Shown here: positions 6,744-13,981 of the stretch, in pieces
Layout of the letters: every line of letters begins with the position of its first letter
How positions within the stretch are numbered: position 1 is the first letter of the stretch
From: Sporomusaceae bacterium
GTDB taxonomy: Bacteria; Bacillota_C; Negativicutes; Sporomusales_B; UBA7701
NCBI GenBank assembly: GCA_022839045.1
Contig: JALHDI010000073.1
Location: forward strand, 1 to 14,636
DNA length: 14,636 nucleotides
Direction of reading: 5' to 3'
The notes under the pieces: generated by a model
Database searches by the model: none
Told to the model about the DNA's origin: nothing
The model's input: the letters and a program-made list of their open reading frames with translations, nothing else
Program-made: the position numbers and the translations under genes

Positions 6744-7906
6744 CGCGGGTCGTCGCCTTCGTCGTCCCGCTCATCCCGCCGGGGCTTGCGCCCGGTTTTC
6801 GGGCCGAGGAAGTTGGCGAATTCGGTGGTGGCGAAACGTTTTAGTTTCGCCCCGGCTTCTTTGACGCCGCCGGTGCTGATGAACAGGAAGGCGACGACGC
6901 CGACGACGAGCAGGGCGACAATCCAGCCGATGGATTTGCTGGCGCCGGAGGGGCCGGCTTGCTGGGTGCCCAGGCCGGTGGCGCCGGCGGGAGTGCCGGG
7001 CCTGCCGGAGGTCTGGCCGAGGACGGCGGGGATGACGTCGGCGAACAGGGCGATGCCCTTCTGGGCGTCTTCGCGGCTATTGGTGTGGGAGCCGACTTCG
7101 AGCAGCATGGAGCGCGGGTGGAGGTCCTGGTTGTAGTCGCCACCTTTGGCGAAGAAGATGCCTTTGATGAGACCGGGGTGTTTCTGGTCGGCGGCGGCCT
7201 TGATCTTGAGGGCGTAGTCCTCGATCTGTTTGCCGGTCGGCCCGTATTTGCCGACGACCAGCTGGACTTTGGTCATCTCCTGGCCGTTGATTTTGGTGGC
7301 ATAGCCTTCGGGGGGCAGGGCGTCGCGGTGGACGTCGAAGATGGCTGCGGGCTGCTGCTTGATGAGGCCAGCGGCGGTGCGGCGCGAGCGTTCGTAGGCC
7401 ATGTTGTCGTGCGGGTCGTGCTTGGCGTTGGAGATGACGGGCTGCAGGCCCTGAGCCTTGAGGGCTTCGCCGAAGGCTTGGCCTACTTTGTAGATGCCGC
7501 CGTTGCCCTTGATGCTCTCGGATCCATCGGTCGATACGTACGATTCGTCGGAGTGGGTGTGGTAGATGGCGACTTTGTTGCCCTGGGCGCTCGCCACCCG
7601 GGGAGTGAGATGGACGGCGAAGGCGTGGTAGCGGACGGCGCTAGAGGGCGCGTAAGCGCCGAGGTTGACCTCGCCGATGAATTTGGCGTGGGCGGTGTCG
7701 CCGCTGATGCCGGTGACTTCGTAACGCTTGTTGTCGGCGGTGAGGCACTGGTCGCCGATGTTGACCTTCCAGCCTGTCAGGAAGACGGGTTTGCCGAGTT
7801 CATCGACGATGGTGTAGTAACCGCCGTCGTTGCGCTCATGCGCTTGGGCGGGCACGACGATGAGGCAGGCGATGAGAAGGGCCGCGGCGATCGCTACTCT
7901 ATTCAC
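6740..7906 (-). CDS. spoIIP: Stage II sporulation protein P, cell-wall hydrolase
   Basis: SpoIIP is an amidase/endopeptidase that, with SpoIID, degrades septal peptidoglycan so that the mother cell membrane can engulf the forespore. The 388-residue product carries the family motifs IYHTHSDESY (114-123), FDVHRDA (190-196) and LLEVGSHTNSRED (268-280). These supply the expected zinc and catalytic residues His116, Glu121, His193 and His274. A signal peptide or anchor spans residues 4-22. Unusually, a second hydrophobic segment (about 326-344) precedes a charged tail of roughly 40 residues, which suggests a C-terminal membrane anchor. GTG at 7906 is preceded by GGGGGG at 6 nt. The gene overlaps the DUF1614 gene by 8 nt and the next gene by 4 nt. 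A sigma-E-type promoter candidate lies before the unit. Confidence 0.95.
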   Translation of the reverse strand: MNRVAIAAALLIACLIVVPAQAHERNDGGYYTIVDELGKPVFLTGWKVNIGDQCLTADNKRYEVTGISGDTAHAKFIGEVNLGAYAPSSAVRYHAFAVHLTPRVASAQGNKVAIYHTHSDESYVSTDGSESIKGNGGIYKVGQAFGEALKAQGLQPVISNAKHDPHDNMAYERSRRTAAGLIKQQPAAIFDVHRDALPPEGYATKINGQEMTKVQLVVGKYGPTGKQIEDYALKIKAAADQKHPGLIKGIFFAKGGDYNQDLHPRSMLLEVGSHTNSREDAQKGIALFADVIPAVLGQTSGRPGTPAGATGLGTQQAGPSGASKSIGWIVALLVVGVVAFLFISTGGVKEAGAKLKRFATTEFANFLGPKTGRKPRRDERDDEGDDPR

Positions 7907-8651
7907 GGTCTTCCCCCCTATCCTGCGGTTCGGTTTTTTTGGCGGATGTAAGCGATTTATCCTTGTTGTGCTTACCGTGGTGACCGAGTTCTTTGCTGAA
8001 TTCGTACAGGCCCTCGGGGCGGTTGGGACCGAGGACTGGTCCGCCCTGCAGTTTTTCCCGCGTTTCGCCGACCAGTTCGGCCACCATGACGCCGACGAAG
8101 CCGGCGATGATGACGACGTCGAATGCCCCTGCCCCGCCGATGTCGGTGGTGCCGGGGATGCCGGCGCGCATTACGGTGACGAAGTGGGCGATGTCGCTAA
8201 GGATTATGCCGAGGATGCCGCCGATGAACGCGGCGCGACGGGAGCGGCCGGCGATGTAGGCGATGAGGCCGGCGGCGATGCCGTAGATGAGCTTGGGATC
8301 GAGGAACATGTTTTCCGGCTCATAGGGTAGGTACAACGAGCCGAGCATGACCGCCCCGGCGACGAGGACGCTGGCGATGACCGCCCGCACCCTTTCGGCC
8401 GTCTCGTCGGCGGTTGCCAGCAGCCAGATCGAGAAAGCAGCCGGAATCAGGGCGCCGCCGACGTTGACGCTCAATTCGACGGGCGCGCGCATCAGTGGAA
8501 TGTCTACGAAACTGCCGACGACGATGGCGGCGATGAAGAGTAGGGCTTGCTTGTCGGTGAGCCGCATGCGGTCGAGCAGGCGCTGGGCGAGACCGAAATA
8601 GACCAGCACGCCGACAACCAGGAGCAGTATCATTCCTACCGGCAAACTCAT
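7899..8651 (-). CDS. DUF1614-family membrane protein
   Basis: Multi-pass membrane protein of about 250 residues that I assign to DUF1614 on the blocks RLLDRMRLTDKQAL (24-37), VNVGGALIP (62-70), YEPENMFLDPKL (110-121), YIAGRSRRAAFIGG (132-145) and IGGAGAFDVVIIAG (171-184). Function is unknown. Five to seven hydrophobic stretches are visible, followed by a hydrophilic C-terminus rich in Lys, His, Glu and Asp (about 196-250). I chose ATG at 8651 because GAGGTG lies 9 nt upstream; a GTG at 8663 is the longer alternative (254 residues) but overlaps that site. The gene heads the unit and overlaps spoIIP by 8 nt, implying joint expression in sporulation. Confidence 0.88.
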   Translation of the reverse strand: MSLPVGMILLLVVGVLVYFGLAQRLLDRMRLTDKQALLFIAAIVVGSFVDIPLMRAPVELSVNVGGALIPAAFSIWLLATADETAERVRAVIASVLVAGAVMLGSLYLPYEPENMFLDPKLIYGIAAGLIAYIAGRSRRAAFIGGILGIILSDIAHFVTVMRAGIPGTTDIGGAGAFDVVIIAGFVGVMVAELVGETREKLQGGPVLGPNRPEGLYEFSKELGHHGKHNKDKSLTSAKKTEPQDRGEDRE

Positions 8652-8670
8652 TGTGGTTTTCACCTCTCAT

Positions 8671-8699
8671 CCAGTATGATAGCGAAGCACGGATTTAGC
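8671..8699 (-). promoter_or_regulatory. Candidate sigma-E-like promoter for the DUF1614-spoIIP unit
   Basis: On the minus strand CATACTGG (8671-8678) resembles the sigma-E -10 box CATACAnT, matching in its first five positions. GCTAAAT (8693-8699) sits 14 nt upstream as a weak -35. Start of transcription would fall just before GAGGTG and the ATG at 8651. SpoIIP is under sigma-E in Bacillus, so position and biology agree, but the -35 is poor. Confidence 0.28.
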
Positions 8700-8719
8700 T
8701 TGCCCTGGGCGGAGGATAA

Positions 8720-8752
8720 ACATGCAAAAGCATGGCCACGCGGCCATGCTTT
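8720..8752 (-). terminator. Terminator-like hairpin after fni
   Basis: AAAGCATGGCC (8727-8737) pairs perfectly with GGCCATGCTTT (8742-8752) around the loop ACGC. On the minus strand the stem continues into TTTTGCATGTTT. It lies past the fni stop and repeat copy 4, before the DUF1614 promoter region, so it would end the ispH-fni unit. Confidence 0.7.
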
Positions 8753-8766
8753 AGGGCAAAACAGTG

Positions 8767-8827
8767 GCAGGCCATTGAGAAGTCCATCTGCGGTGCGCCT
8801 TGCATCTGGAGCTTCTGAACGGCCTGC
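8767..8827 (-). repeat. Structured repeat family, copy 4 (61-bp minimal form)
   Basis: Read on the minus strand, GCAGGCC (8821-8827) opens a 25-26 nt arm pairing with 8767-8791. The arm contains one C-C mismatch, one G-T pair, one bulged C and the tandem G-A internal loop seen in copy 3. The loop holds only GGCGCACC-like sequence, with none of the inserts of copies 1-3. It keeps the family word CCAGATGCAAGGCGCACCG in opposite orientation to the other three copies. The stem ends 5 nt from the fni stop codon. Confidence 0.8.
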
Positions 8828-8832
8828 GGTAA

Positions 8833-9897
8833 TTACGAAAAACGGGTACGGCGAGCAAAACTAGCGGTGTCGATTCCTCTCTGGGTTAGCCATTCTTGGC
8901 TTTTACCGGTAATCACCACGGGAACCTCCGCCAGGGAGGCGACATCGCGCGCGCCTACGAGGAGCATATAGCGGCGTATTTCGGTGAGAAAGGCTTCGAA
9001 CCAGGCGACGGCTTCGCGCAAGCCTCTTTCCCGCAGCAGCCTGATGGCCGGGGTGGCGATGGCGACGGCGCGCCCGCCGATGGCCAGGGCTTTGACGGCG
9101 TCCAGGGGGCTGCGGATGCCACCGGAGACGACAAGGTCGACGGATGGCGGCAGAACGGAAGCGACCTCGACGGCGCTGACGGCGGTGGGTATCCCCCAGG
9201 CCAACGTTTCGGCGGGCAGTTCGGCCGAGCCGCGGGCCGCCTCGATGGCGACGAAGTTGGTTCCGCCCGCGCCGCCGGTGTCGATGGCCCTTACGCCGGC
9301 CGCCGCGAGGGCGGCGGCCTGCTCGCGGGCGACGCCGGAGCCGACTTCTTTGACGATGACGGGCACGGGGCTGGCGGCGACGATGGCGGCGATGTTTTCC
9401 CGGTAGCCGCTGAAGTCGCGGTCGCCTTCGGGCATGGCGAGTTCCTGAGCGACGTTGAGGTGAATCTGGATGGCGTCGGCGCCGATCATCGCCACCGCCC
9501 GGACGGCCTGGTCCGGGGCGGCATGGGCGCCAAGATTGGCGAACAGGATGCCATCGGGGTTGACGGTGCGAACGATCTGGTAGGATTCGATTACCGCCGG
9601 GTTTTCGAGGGCGGCGTACTGGGAGCCTACGGCCATGGCGGCGCCGGTTCGCTTTGCTAGTTCGGCCAACTGGGCGTTGACGGCGGTGACGTCGGTCGCG
9701 CCGCCGGTTATGGCGTTGATGATGACGGGATGGCGCATGGGTATGCCGGCGAGGGCTGTGGCCAGCCCGACGGAGGAGAACGCCAACCCCGGGAGGCAGT
9801 TGTGAATGAGGGAGAAGTCGGCGAACCCGTTTGCCGCCGGCCCGTCAGCGAGCGCGAGGGAGTATTTGAGATGGTCGAGTTTGCGCGATTGGCGCAC
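8833..9897 (-). CDS. fni: Type 2 isopentenyl-diphosphate delta-isomerase
   Basis: FMN- and NAD(P)H-dependent enzyme that interconverts isopentenyl and dimethylallyl diphosphate in the cytosol. The 354-residue product fits the family length and TIM-barrel layout. Motifs are RKLDHL (5-10), ITGGATDV (63-70), GSQYAALENP (91-100), QIHLNVAQE (144-152, with His146 and the catalytic-type Gln151), TGGAGGTNF (207-215) and SGGIRSPLD (258-266), the latter two from the flavin phosphate site. The GTG start lies 14 nt after the ispH-rpsA stop, with AAGGG about 10 nt upstream. Placement directly after ispH is sensible: IspH releases both isomers and Fni can adjust their ratio. The stop is followed by repeat copy 4 and a terminator-like hairpin. 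Confidence 0.96.
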   Translation of the reverse strand: MRQSRKLDHLKYSLALADGPAANGFADFSLIHNCLPGLAFSSVGLATALAGIPMRHPVIINAITGGATDVTAVNAQLAELAKRTGAAMAVGSQYAALENPAVIESYQIVRTVNPDGILFANLGAHAAPDQAVRAVAMIGADAIQIHLNVAQELAMPEGDRDFSGYRENIAAIVAASPVPVIVKEVGSGVAREQAAALAAAGVRAIDTGGAGGTNFVAIEAARGSAELPAETLAWGIPTAVSAVEVASVLPPSVDLVVSGGIRSPLDAVKALAIGGRAVAIATPAIRLLRERGLREAVAWFEAFLTEIRRYMLLVGARDVASLAEVPVVITGKSQEWLTQRGIDTASFARRTRFS

Positions 9898-9911
9898 AAG
9901 TCCACAACCCT

Positions 9912-11879
9912 TCAGTCTTCTCGTTTGAAGAGATGACCCAGCTTGTCGCCGATGGTGAAGCCCAGCCCTGTGCCGCTTTCCTGGATGTAGTGGCTGTATT
10001 CGGCGCGGTCGCGGTCCTGCTTGGCCTGGGCGATGCTGAGGGAAATGCGTTTGGTCTTTTTGTCGACACCGAGAATTTTGACGTTGACTTCCTGGCCTGC
10101 GGAGACTACTTCTTCGGCTTTTTCAACCCGGCGGTCGTCGAGTTCGGAGATGTGGACAAGTCCTTCGACGCCTGGGGCAACTTCGACGAACGCACCGAAC
10201 TTGGAGGTTTTGGTGACTTTGCCGGGGATGATGGAGCCGACGGCGAGGGTTTCCGCGATATCGAACCAGGGGTCGCGCTGTATGGCTTTGAGGCTGAGGG
10301 AGATCTTTCGGGCCTGCGGGTCGAGCTTGAGGATGACGACGTCAATTTCGTCGCCGACGCTGACAACTTCGGAGGCCGTCTTGACTCTGTGCCAGGAAAG
10401 GTCGGAGATGTGGACAAGCCCGTCGACGCCGCCGATGTCTACGAAAGCGCCGAAGTCGGCGAGACGGCGCACCGTGCCGTGGACGGTCTGGCCGGGCTGG
10501 AAGCGGGCGAAGATTTCTTCCTCGCGACGGCGGCGTTCTTCTTCAAGGACGGCGCGCCGGGAGAGGACGACCCGCTTTTTGTCCTTGTCCACTTCGATGG
10601 GCAGGATGGCGAGCGTCTGCCCGGAAAATATGCTGAGGTCCTCGACGAATCTTAAGTCGGCCTGGGAGGCGGGTATGAAGCCCCGCACGCCGAATACGGC
10701 CACCGAGAGACCGCCTTTTACAGCTTCAATAACTTTTCCTTCGACAGGTTGACGGGCATTTTGGGCATTTTCAAGTTTATCCCAGGCGATGACACTGTCG
10801 GCGCGGACTTTGGAGAGTTTGATGGCTCCTTCGCTGCTGTCGGCGTCAATGACGTAGACGTCGATTTCGTCGCCTTCCTTGACGGCTTCTTCCGCTTTGG
10901 CGGGCTGCGGGTAGGCGAGTTCGGCGAGCGGGATTACGCCCTCGGCCTTGTAGCCGATGTCGACGAATACTTCGTCGTCGCGGACCCTTACTACTTTCCC
11001 TTTGACGATGCTGCCTTTTTCAATCTGGCCGATTTCTTGCTCCATTGCTTGATCGAACTCTTGCATTTTCCGATATACCTCCTCAATAACCCATTCGGGG
11101 GTGGATGCGCCGGCGGTTATGCCAGCCGCCTCCGCTCCCCTGAACCACTCGGGGTCCAGTTCAGCCGCTGTTTCTATGTGATACACCCTGCTGCCTGCCT
11201 CGCGGCATAGCTGGGCCAGGCGGGTGGTGTTGGCGCTGCCGCGCCCGCCGACGACGATCATGACGCCGACGTGGGCGGCAAGGTCGACGGCCGCCTGCTG
11301 GCGCAGTTCGGTGGCGGTGCAGATGGTTCTGTCTATCTGGATATCGGCTGCCTTGGTGTTCATGATGGCGACGATGTCGGCGAATTTGCCGGGCGGGAAG
11401 GTTGTCTGGGAGACGACCCCCAGGCGCGGGACTGCCGGCAGGGCAGCCGCTTCTTCGACGTTTTCGACGACCGTGCCGTCGCCGGCCCAGGCGACGATGC
11501 TGTCAACTTCAGGATGCCCCCTCTCCCCCACCACTACCACCCTGTAGCCCCTTTCCCGCAGGTCGCGGGCGGCTGTCTGGGCTTTTTTGACGTGGGGGCA
11601 GGTGGCGTCGACGACGGTGAGGTTTTTGGCGGCCGCCTGGCTGTAAGTTTCCGGCGGGGTGCCGTGGGAGCGGATGATGACGGTGTCCCCTTCTATGGCG
11701 TCGAGGTCGTCGACGGTGCCGACGCCCTCGGCGGCCAGCCGGGCGACAAGCTGGGGGTTGTGGATGATGGGGCCGAGGGTGGCGGCTTTGCCCGGCCGGT
11801 CGGCGCATCCGCGGGCCATGGCGACGGCCCGTTCGACTCCGTAGCAGAAGCCGCGGTGTTCGGCAAGCAGGATCTTCAC
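9912..11879 (-). CDS. ispH-rpsA: IspH-RpsA fusion: HMBPP reductase joined to ribosomal protein S1
   Basis: The 655-residue product joins two proteins. Residues 1 to about 280 are IspH, the [4Fe-4S] enzyme that reduces HMBPP to IPP and DMAPP at the end of the MEP pathway. Cluster cysteines are Cys12 (GFCYGVERAV), Cys94 (DATCPHV) and Cys187 (ICTATELRQ). Substrate-site residues His40, His72, His122, Glu124, Thr160, Ser215, Asn217 and Ser259 are visible. From about 287 there are four S1 RNA-binding repeats (about 287-356, 375-443, 464-532, 549-617), then a short tail. No stop or frameshift separates the parts. GTG at 11879 has GGGAGG 6-7 nt upstream. A weak promoter candidate lies on the minus strand, TTAAAA (11951-11956) and TATATT (11927-11932) with an 18-nt spacer. 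Such fusions are known in clostridia and Negativicutes. Confidence 0.96.
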   Translation of the reverse strand: MKILLAEHRGFCYGVERAVAMARGCADRPGKAATLGPIIHNPQLVARLAAEGVGTVDDLDAIEGDTVIIRSHGTPPETYSQAAAKNLTVVDATCPHVKKAQTAARDLRERGYRVVVVGERGHPEVDSIVAWAGDGTVVENVEEAAALPAVPRLGVVSQTTFPPGKFADIVAIMNTKAADIQIDRTICTATELRQQAAVDLAAHVGVMIVVGGRGSANTTRLAQLCREAGSRVYHIETAAELDPEWFRGAEAAGITAGASTPEWVIEEVYRKMQEFDQAMEQEIGQIEKGSIVKGKVVRVRDDEVFVDIGYKAEGVIPLAELAYPQPAKAEEAVKEGDEIDVYVIDADSSEGAIKLSKVRADSVIAWDKLENAQNARQPVEGKVIEAVKGGLSVAVFGVRGFIPASQADLRFVEDLSIFSGQTLAILPIEVDKDKKRVVLSRRAVLEEERRRREEEIFARFQPGQTVHGTVRRLADFGAFVDIGGVDGLVHISDLSWHRVKTASEVVSVGDEIDVVILKLDPQARKISLSLKAIQRDPWFDIAETLAVGSIIPGKVTKTSKFGAFVEVAPGVEGLVHISELDDRRVEKAEEVVSAGQEVNVKILGVDKKTKRISLSIAQAKQDRDRAEYSHYIQESGTGLGFTIGDKLGHLFKRED

Positions 11880-11957
11880 TATTGGCCTCCCTGGGAGTGG
11901 TTTTTTATTGGTATTCGTCCACTTTTAATATAATTCCTTTTCCCGGCAAATTTTAAT

Positions 11958-11995
11958 TATCAAAGAAGAAGGTCCGCGCCGGCAGCGCGGACCTT
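11958..11995 (-). terminator. Intrinsic terminator of the cstA-family gene
   Basis: AAGGTCCGCGC (11969-11979) pairs perfectly with GCGCGGACCTT (11985-11995) around a 5-nt loop. On the minus strand the stem runs into CTTCTTTGATAATT. It begins 17 nt past the stop codon of the upstream transporter gene and separates it from ispH-rpsA. Confidence 0.8.
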
Positions 11996-12011
11996 CGGGT
12001 CTGGTTTCAGT

Positions 12012-13880
12012 TTAGCTGGGGATGTTGGGTTTGGTTTCGCCGAACTGGCACACAGCCGGCACGTCGGTATTCATGCCTTCAGGTTTGGCGGTGCCGAAGA
12101 GACGCATCCACACCCGGATCGAATCCAGGAGGATGACGGCGACCATGACGATGAGGAGGATGCTGAGGGCCGCCATGAGGTTGCCGTTAAAGGTGTTGAG
12201 TTTAAGGTAGTTGCCGATATTCAGGGCGCCGGCCAAGATTACGGTGACGGACAGGAAGGCCAGCGGCACGAGGGTGATGAGGGTGTAGGCCTTGTTTTTG
12301 GCCAATTTGAGGATGATGGTGGTGCCGAGCGCCAGGGCAATGACGGCGAGGAGCTGGTTGGCGACGCCGAACATCGGCCAGATGGTGCCGACGTTGCCGG
12401 TGTAGAGAAGGTAGCCCCAGCTGAAGCTGACGATGGCGCCGGTGAAGAAGATGCCGGGCCACCAGCCGGTTTCCTTGAGGGGCGGGTAGACGTAGGTGCC
12501 GAGGACATCCTGGAGAATGTAGCGGCCTACGCGGGTGCCGGCGTCGATGGTGGTGAGGATGAAGAGGGCCTCGAACATGAGGGCGAACTGATACCAGTAG
12601 CTCATGAGGCTCTTCATGCTGCCGATGCTGGAGAAGATGTGGGCCATGCCGACGGCTAAAGAGACGGCGCCGCCGGGACGGTGCATGACCTGGATGCCGA
12701 CCATCTGCTCGAGTTGCTTGATCTCGACGGTGGGGAACATGGCCTGAATCTTGGCGTAAGCGGGCGCCAGGGTGTTGATGGCGAAAAAGTCGCCGGGGTA
12801 CATGACGACGGCGGAAATGAGGGCCATCATCGCCACGAAGCCTTCGACGAGCATGCTGCCGTAGCCGATGAACATAGCCTGGCTTTCCATCTCAAGCATC
12901 TTGGGCGTGGTGCCCGAGCTGATGAGGGCGTGGAAGCCGGAGATGGCGCCGCAGGCGATGGTGATGAACACGAACGGCCAGACGGGACCGGGGATGATGG
13001 GGCCGCCGCCGGCGGTGAAGGGGGTGGTGATCGGCATGTTGACGGTCGGCTGGACGATAAGGATGCCGAGGGCCAGCGCGAGGACGGTGCCGATCTTCAT
13101 GTAGGAGCTGAGGTAATCGCGCGGGGCAAGGAGCAACCAGACCGGCAGGACGGCGGCGATGAAGCCGTAGACCGGCAGGGCGACGGAGACCTGCTCGCGG
13201 GTGAGGGTAAAGAAGGGGGCCAGCCCGTCCCACGCCTGGCCGGGCATTACCCAGTGGCCGGCGAAGACGGCGCCGAGGACGAGCAGGAAGCCGACGATCG
13301 AACCGGAGCGGATCGAGCCGGGGGCGATCTTGAACATGTAGAGGCCGATAACGATGGCGATGGGGATGGTCATGAAGAGGGTGAAGGCGCCCCACGGGTT
13401 TTTCATCATCGCGAAGACGACGACGATGCCCAGGCCGGCCATGGCAAGGATGATGATGAAGAGAATGGCGATCGAGGTGGTGAAACCGGTGATGGGGCCT
13501 ACCTCTTTGCGGGCGATGGTGGCCAGGCCCTGGCCGTTGTGGCGCACCGACGCGAAGAGGATGATGAAGTCGTGAACGGCGCCGGCGAAGATGGAGCCTA
13601 GCAGGATCCAGGCGAAGCCGGGGCCCCAGCCGTACTGGGAGGCGAGCACCGGGCCGACGAGCGGGCCGGCGCCGGCGATGGCGGCAAAATGATGACCGAA
13701 TAAGACCCATTTGTTGGTCGGCACGTACTCGCGGCCGTCGTTGCAACGGTGGGCCGGGGTGACGTTGGCGTCATTGAGCATGAGGATTTTGGCGGCGATG
13801 AATGCTCCGTAGAAGCGGTACGCTAGAACGAAGGCACAGGCGGCTACGATGAGCAACCAGATGGAGTTGATTTTTTCCAC
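12012..13880 (-). CDS. CstA-family carbon starvation transporter
   Basis: Polytopic inner-membrane protein of 622 residues from the CstA/YjiY family, whose characterised members take up pyruvate or peptides during carbon limitation. The family signature FGHHFAAIAGAGPLVGPVLA lies at residues 61-80, followed by SQYGWGPGFAWILLG and SVRHNGQGLATIARKEVGP (111-129). FHALISSGTTPKMLEME and the C-terminal block with LTTIDAGTRVGRYILQ and IWPMFGVANQLLA are also typical. About 16 hydrophobic segments can be counted. GTG at 13880 has AAGGAGG about 10 nt upstream. A promoter is visible about 100 nt upstream and a terminator 17 nt downstream, so it appears to be a single-gene unit. Substrate cannot be told from sequence; pyruvate is plausible. 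Confidence 0.95.
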   Translation of the reverse strand: MEKINSIWLLIVAACAFVLAYRFYGAFIAAKILMLNDANVTPAHRCNDGREYVPTNKWVLFGHHFAAIAGAGPLVGPVLASQYGWGPGFAWILLGSIFAGAVHDFIILFASVRHNGQGLATIARKEVGPITGFTTSIAILFIIILAMAGLGIVVVFAMMKNPWGAFTLFMTIPIAIVIGLYMFKIAPGSIRSGSIVGFLLVLGAVFAGHWVMPGQAWDGLAPFFTLTREQVSVALPVYGFIAAVLPVWLLLAPRDYLSSYMKIGTVLALALGILIVQPTVNMPITTPFTAGGGPIIPGPVWPFVFITIACGAISGFHALISSGTTPKMLEMESQAMFIGYGSMLVEGFVAMMALISAVVMYPGDFFAINTLAPAYAKIQAMFPTVEIKQLEQMVGIQVMHRPGGAVSLAVGMAHIFSSIGSMKSLMSYWYQFALMFEALFILTTIDAGTRVGRYILQDVLGTYVYPPLKETGWWPGIFFTGAIVSFSWGYLLYTGNVGTIWPMFGVANQLLAVIALALGTTIILKLAKNKAYTLITLVPLAFLSVTVILAGALNIGNYLKLNTFNGNLMAALSILLIVMVAVILLDSIRVWMRLFGTAKPEGMNTDVPAVCQFGETKPNIPS

Positions 13881-13981
13881 GCAGGCTTTTCCTCCTTGTG
13901 CTTGAGTTGCGAGCGATGCAAGTTAACCCACCCTGCCCCTCCTTCCGATGCGGTTTTTCGCTTATAGTTGCGGATAGCATA

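Noticed and set aside
204..8827. CRISPR array as explanation of the repeats
   Set aside because: Copies are kilobases apart, differ in length and orientation, and have no regular spacers or cas genes nearby.
204..8827. Insertion sequence with transposase
   Set aside because: None of the copies encodes a protein and I see no consistent target-site duplication; a non-autonomous element remains possible.
11921..11935. TATAAT on the plus strand between ispH-rpsA and the cstA-family gene
   Set aside because: No gene is present on the plus strand downstream and the nearest -35-like hexamer is only about 15 nt away; likely chance in an AT-rich spacer.
12681..13601. Plus-strand open frame of 306 codons opposite the cstA-family gene
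   Set aside because: Low-complexity Asp/Gly/Glu/His-rich translation, complementary to conserved transporter sequence.
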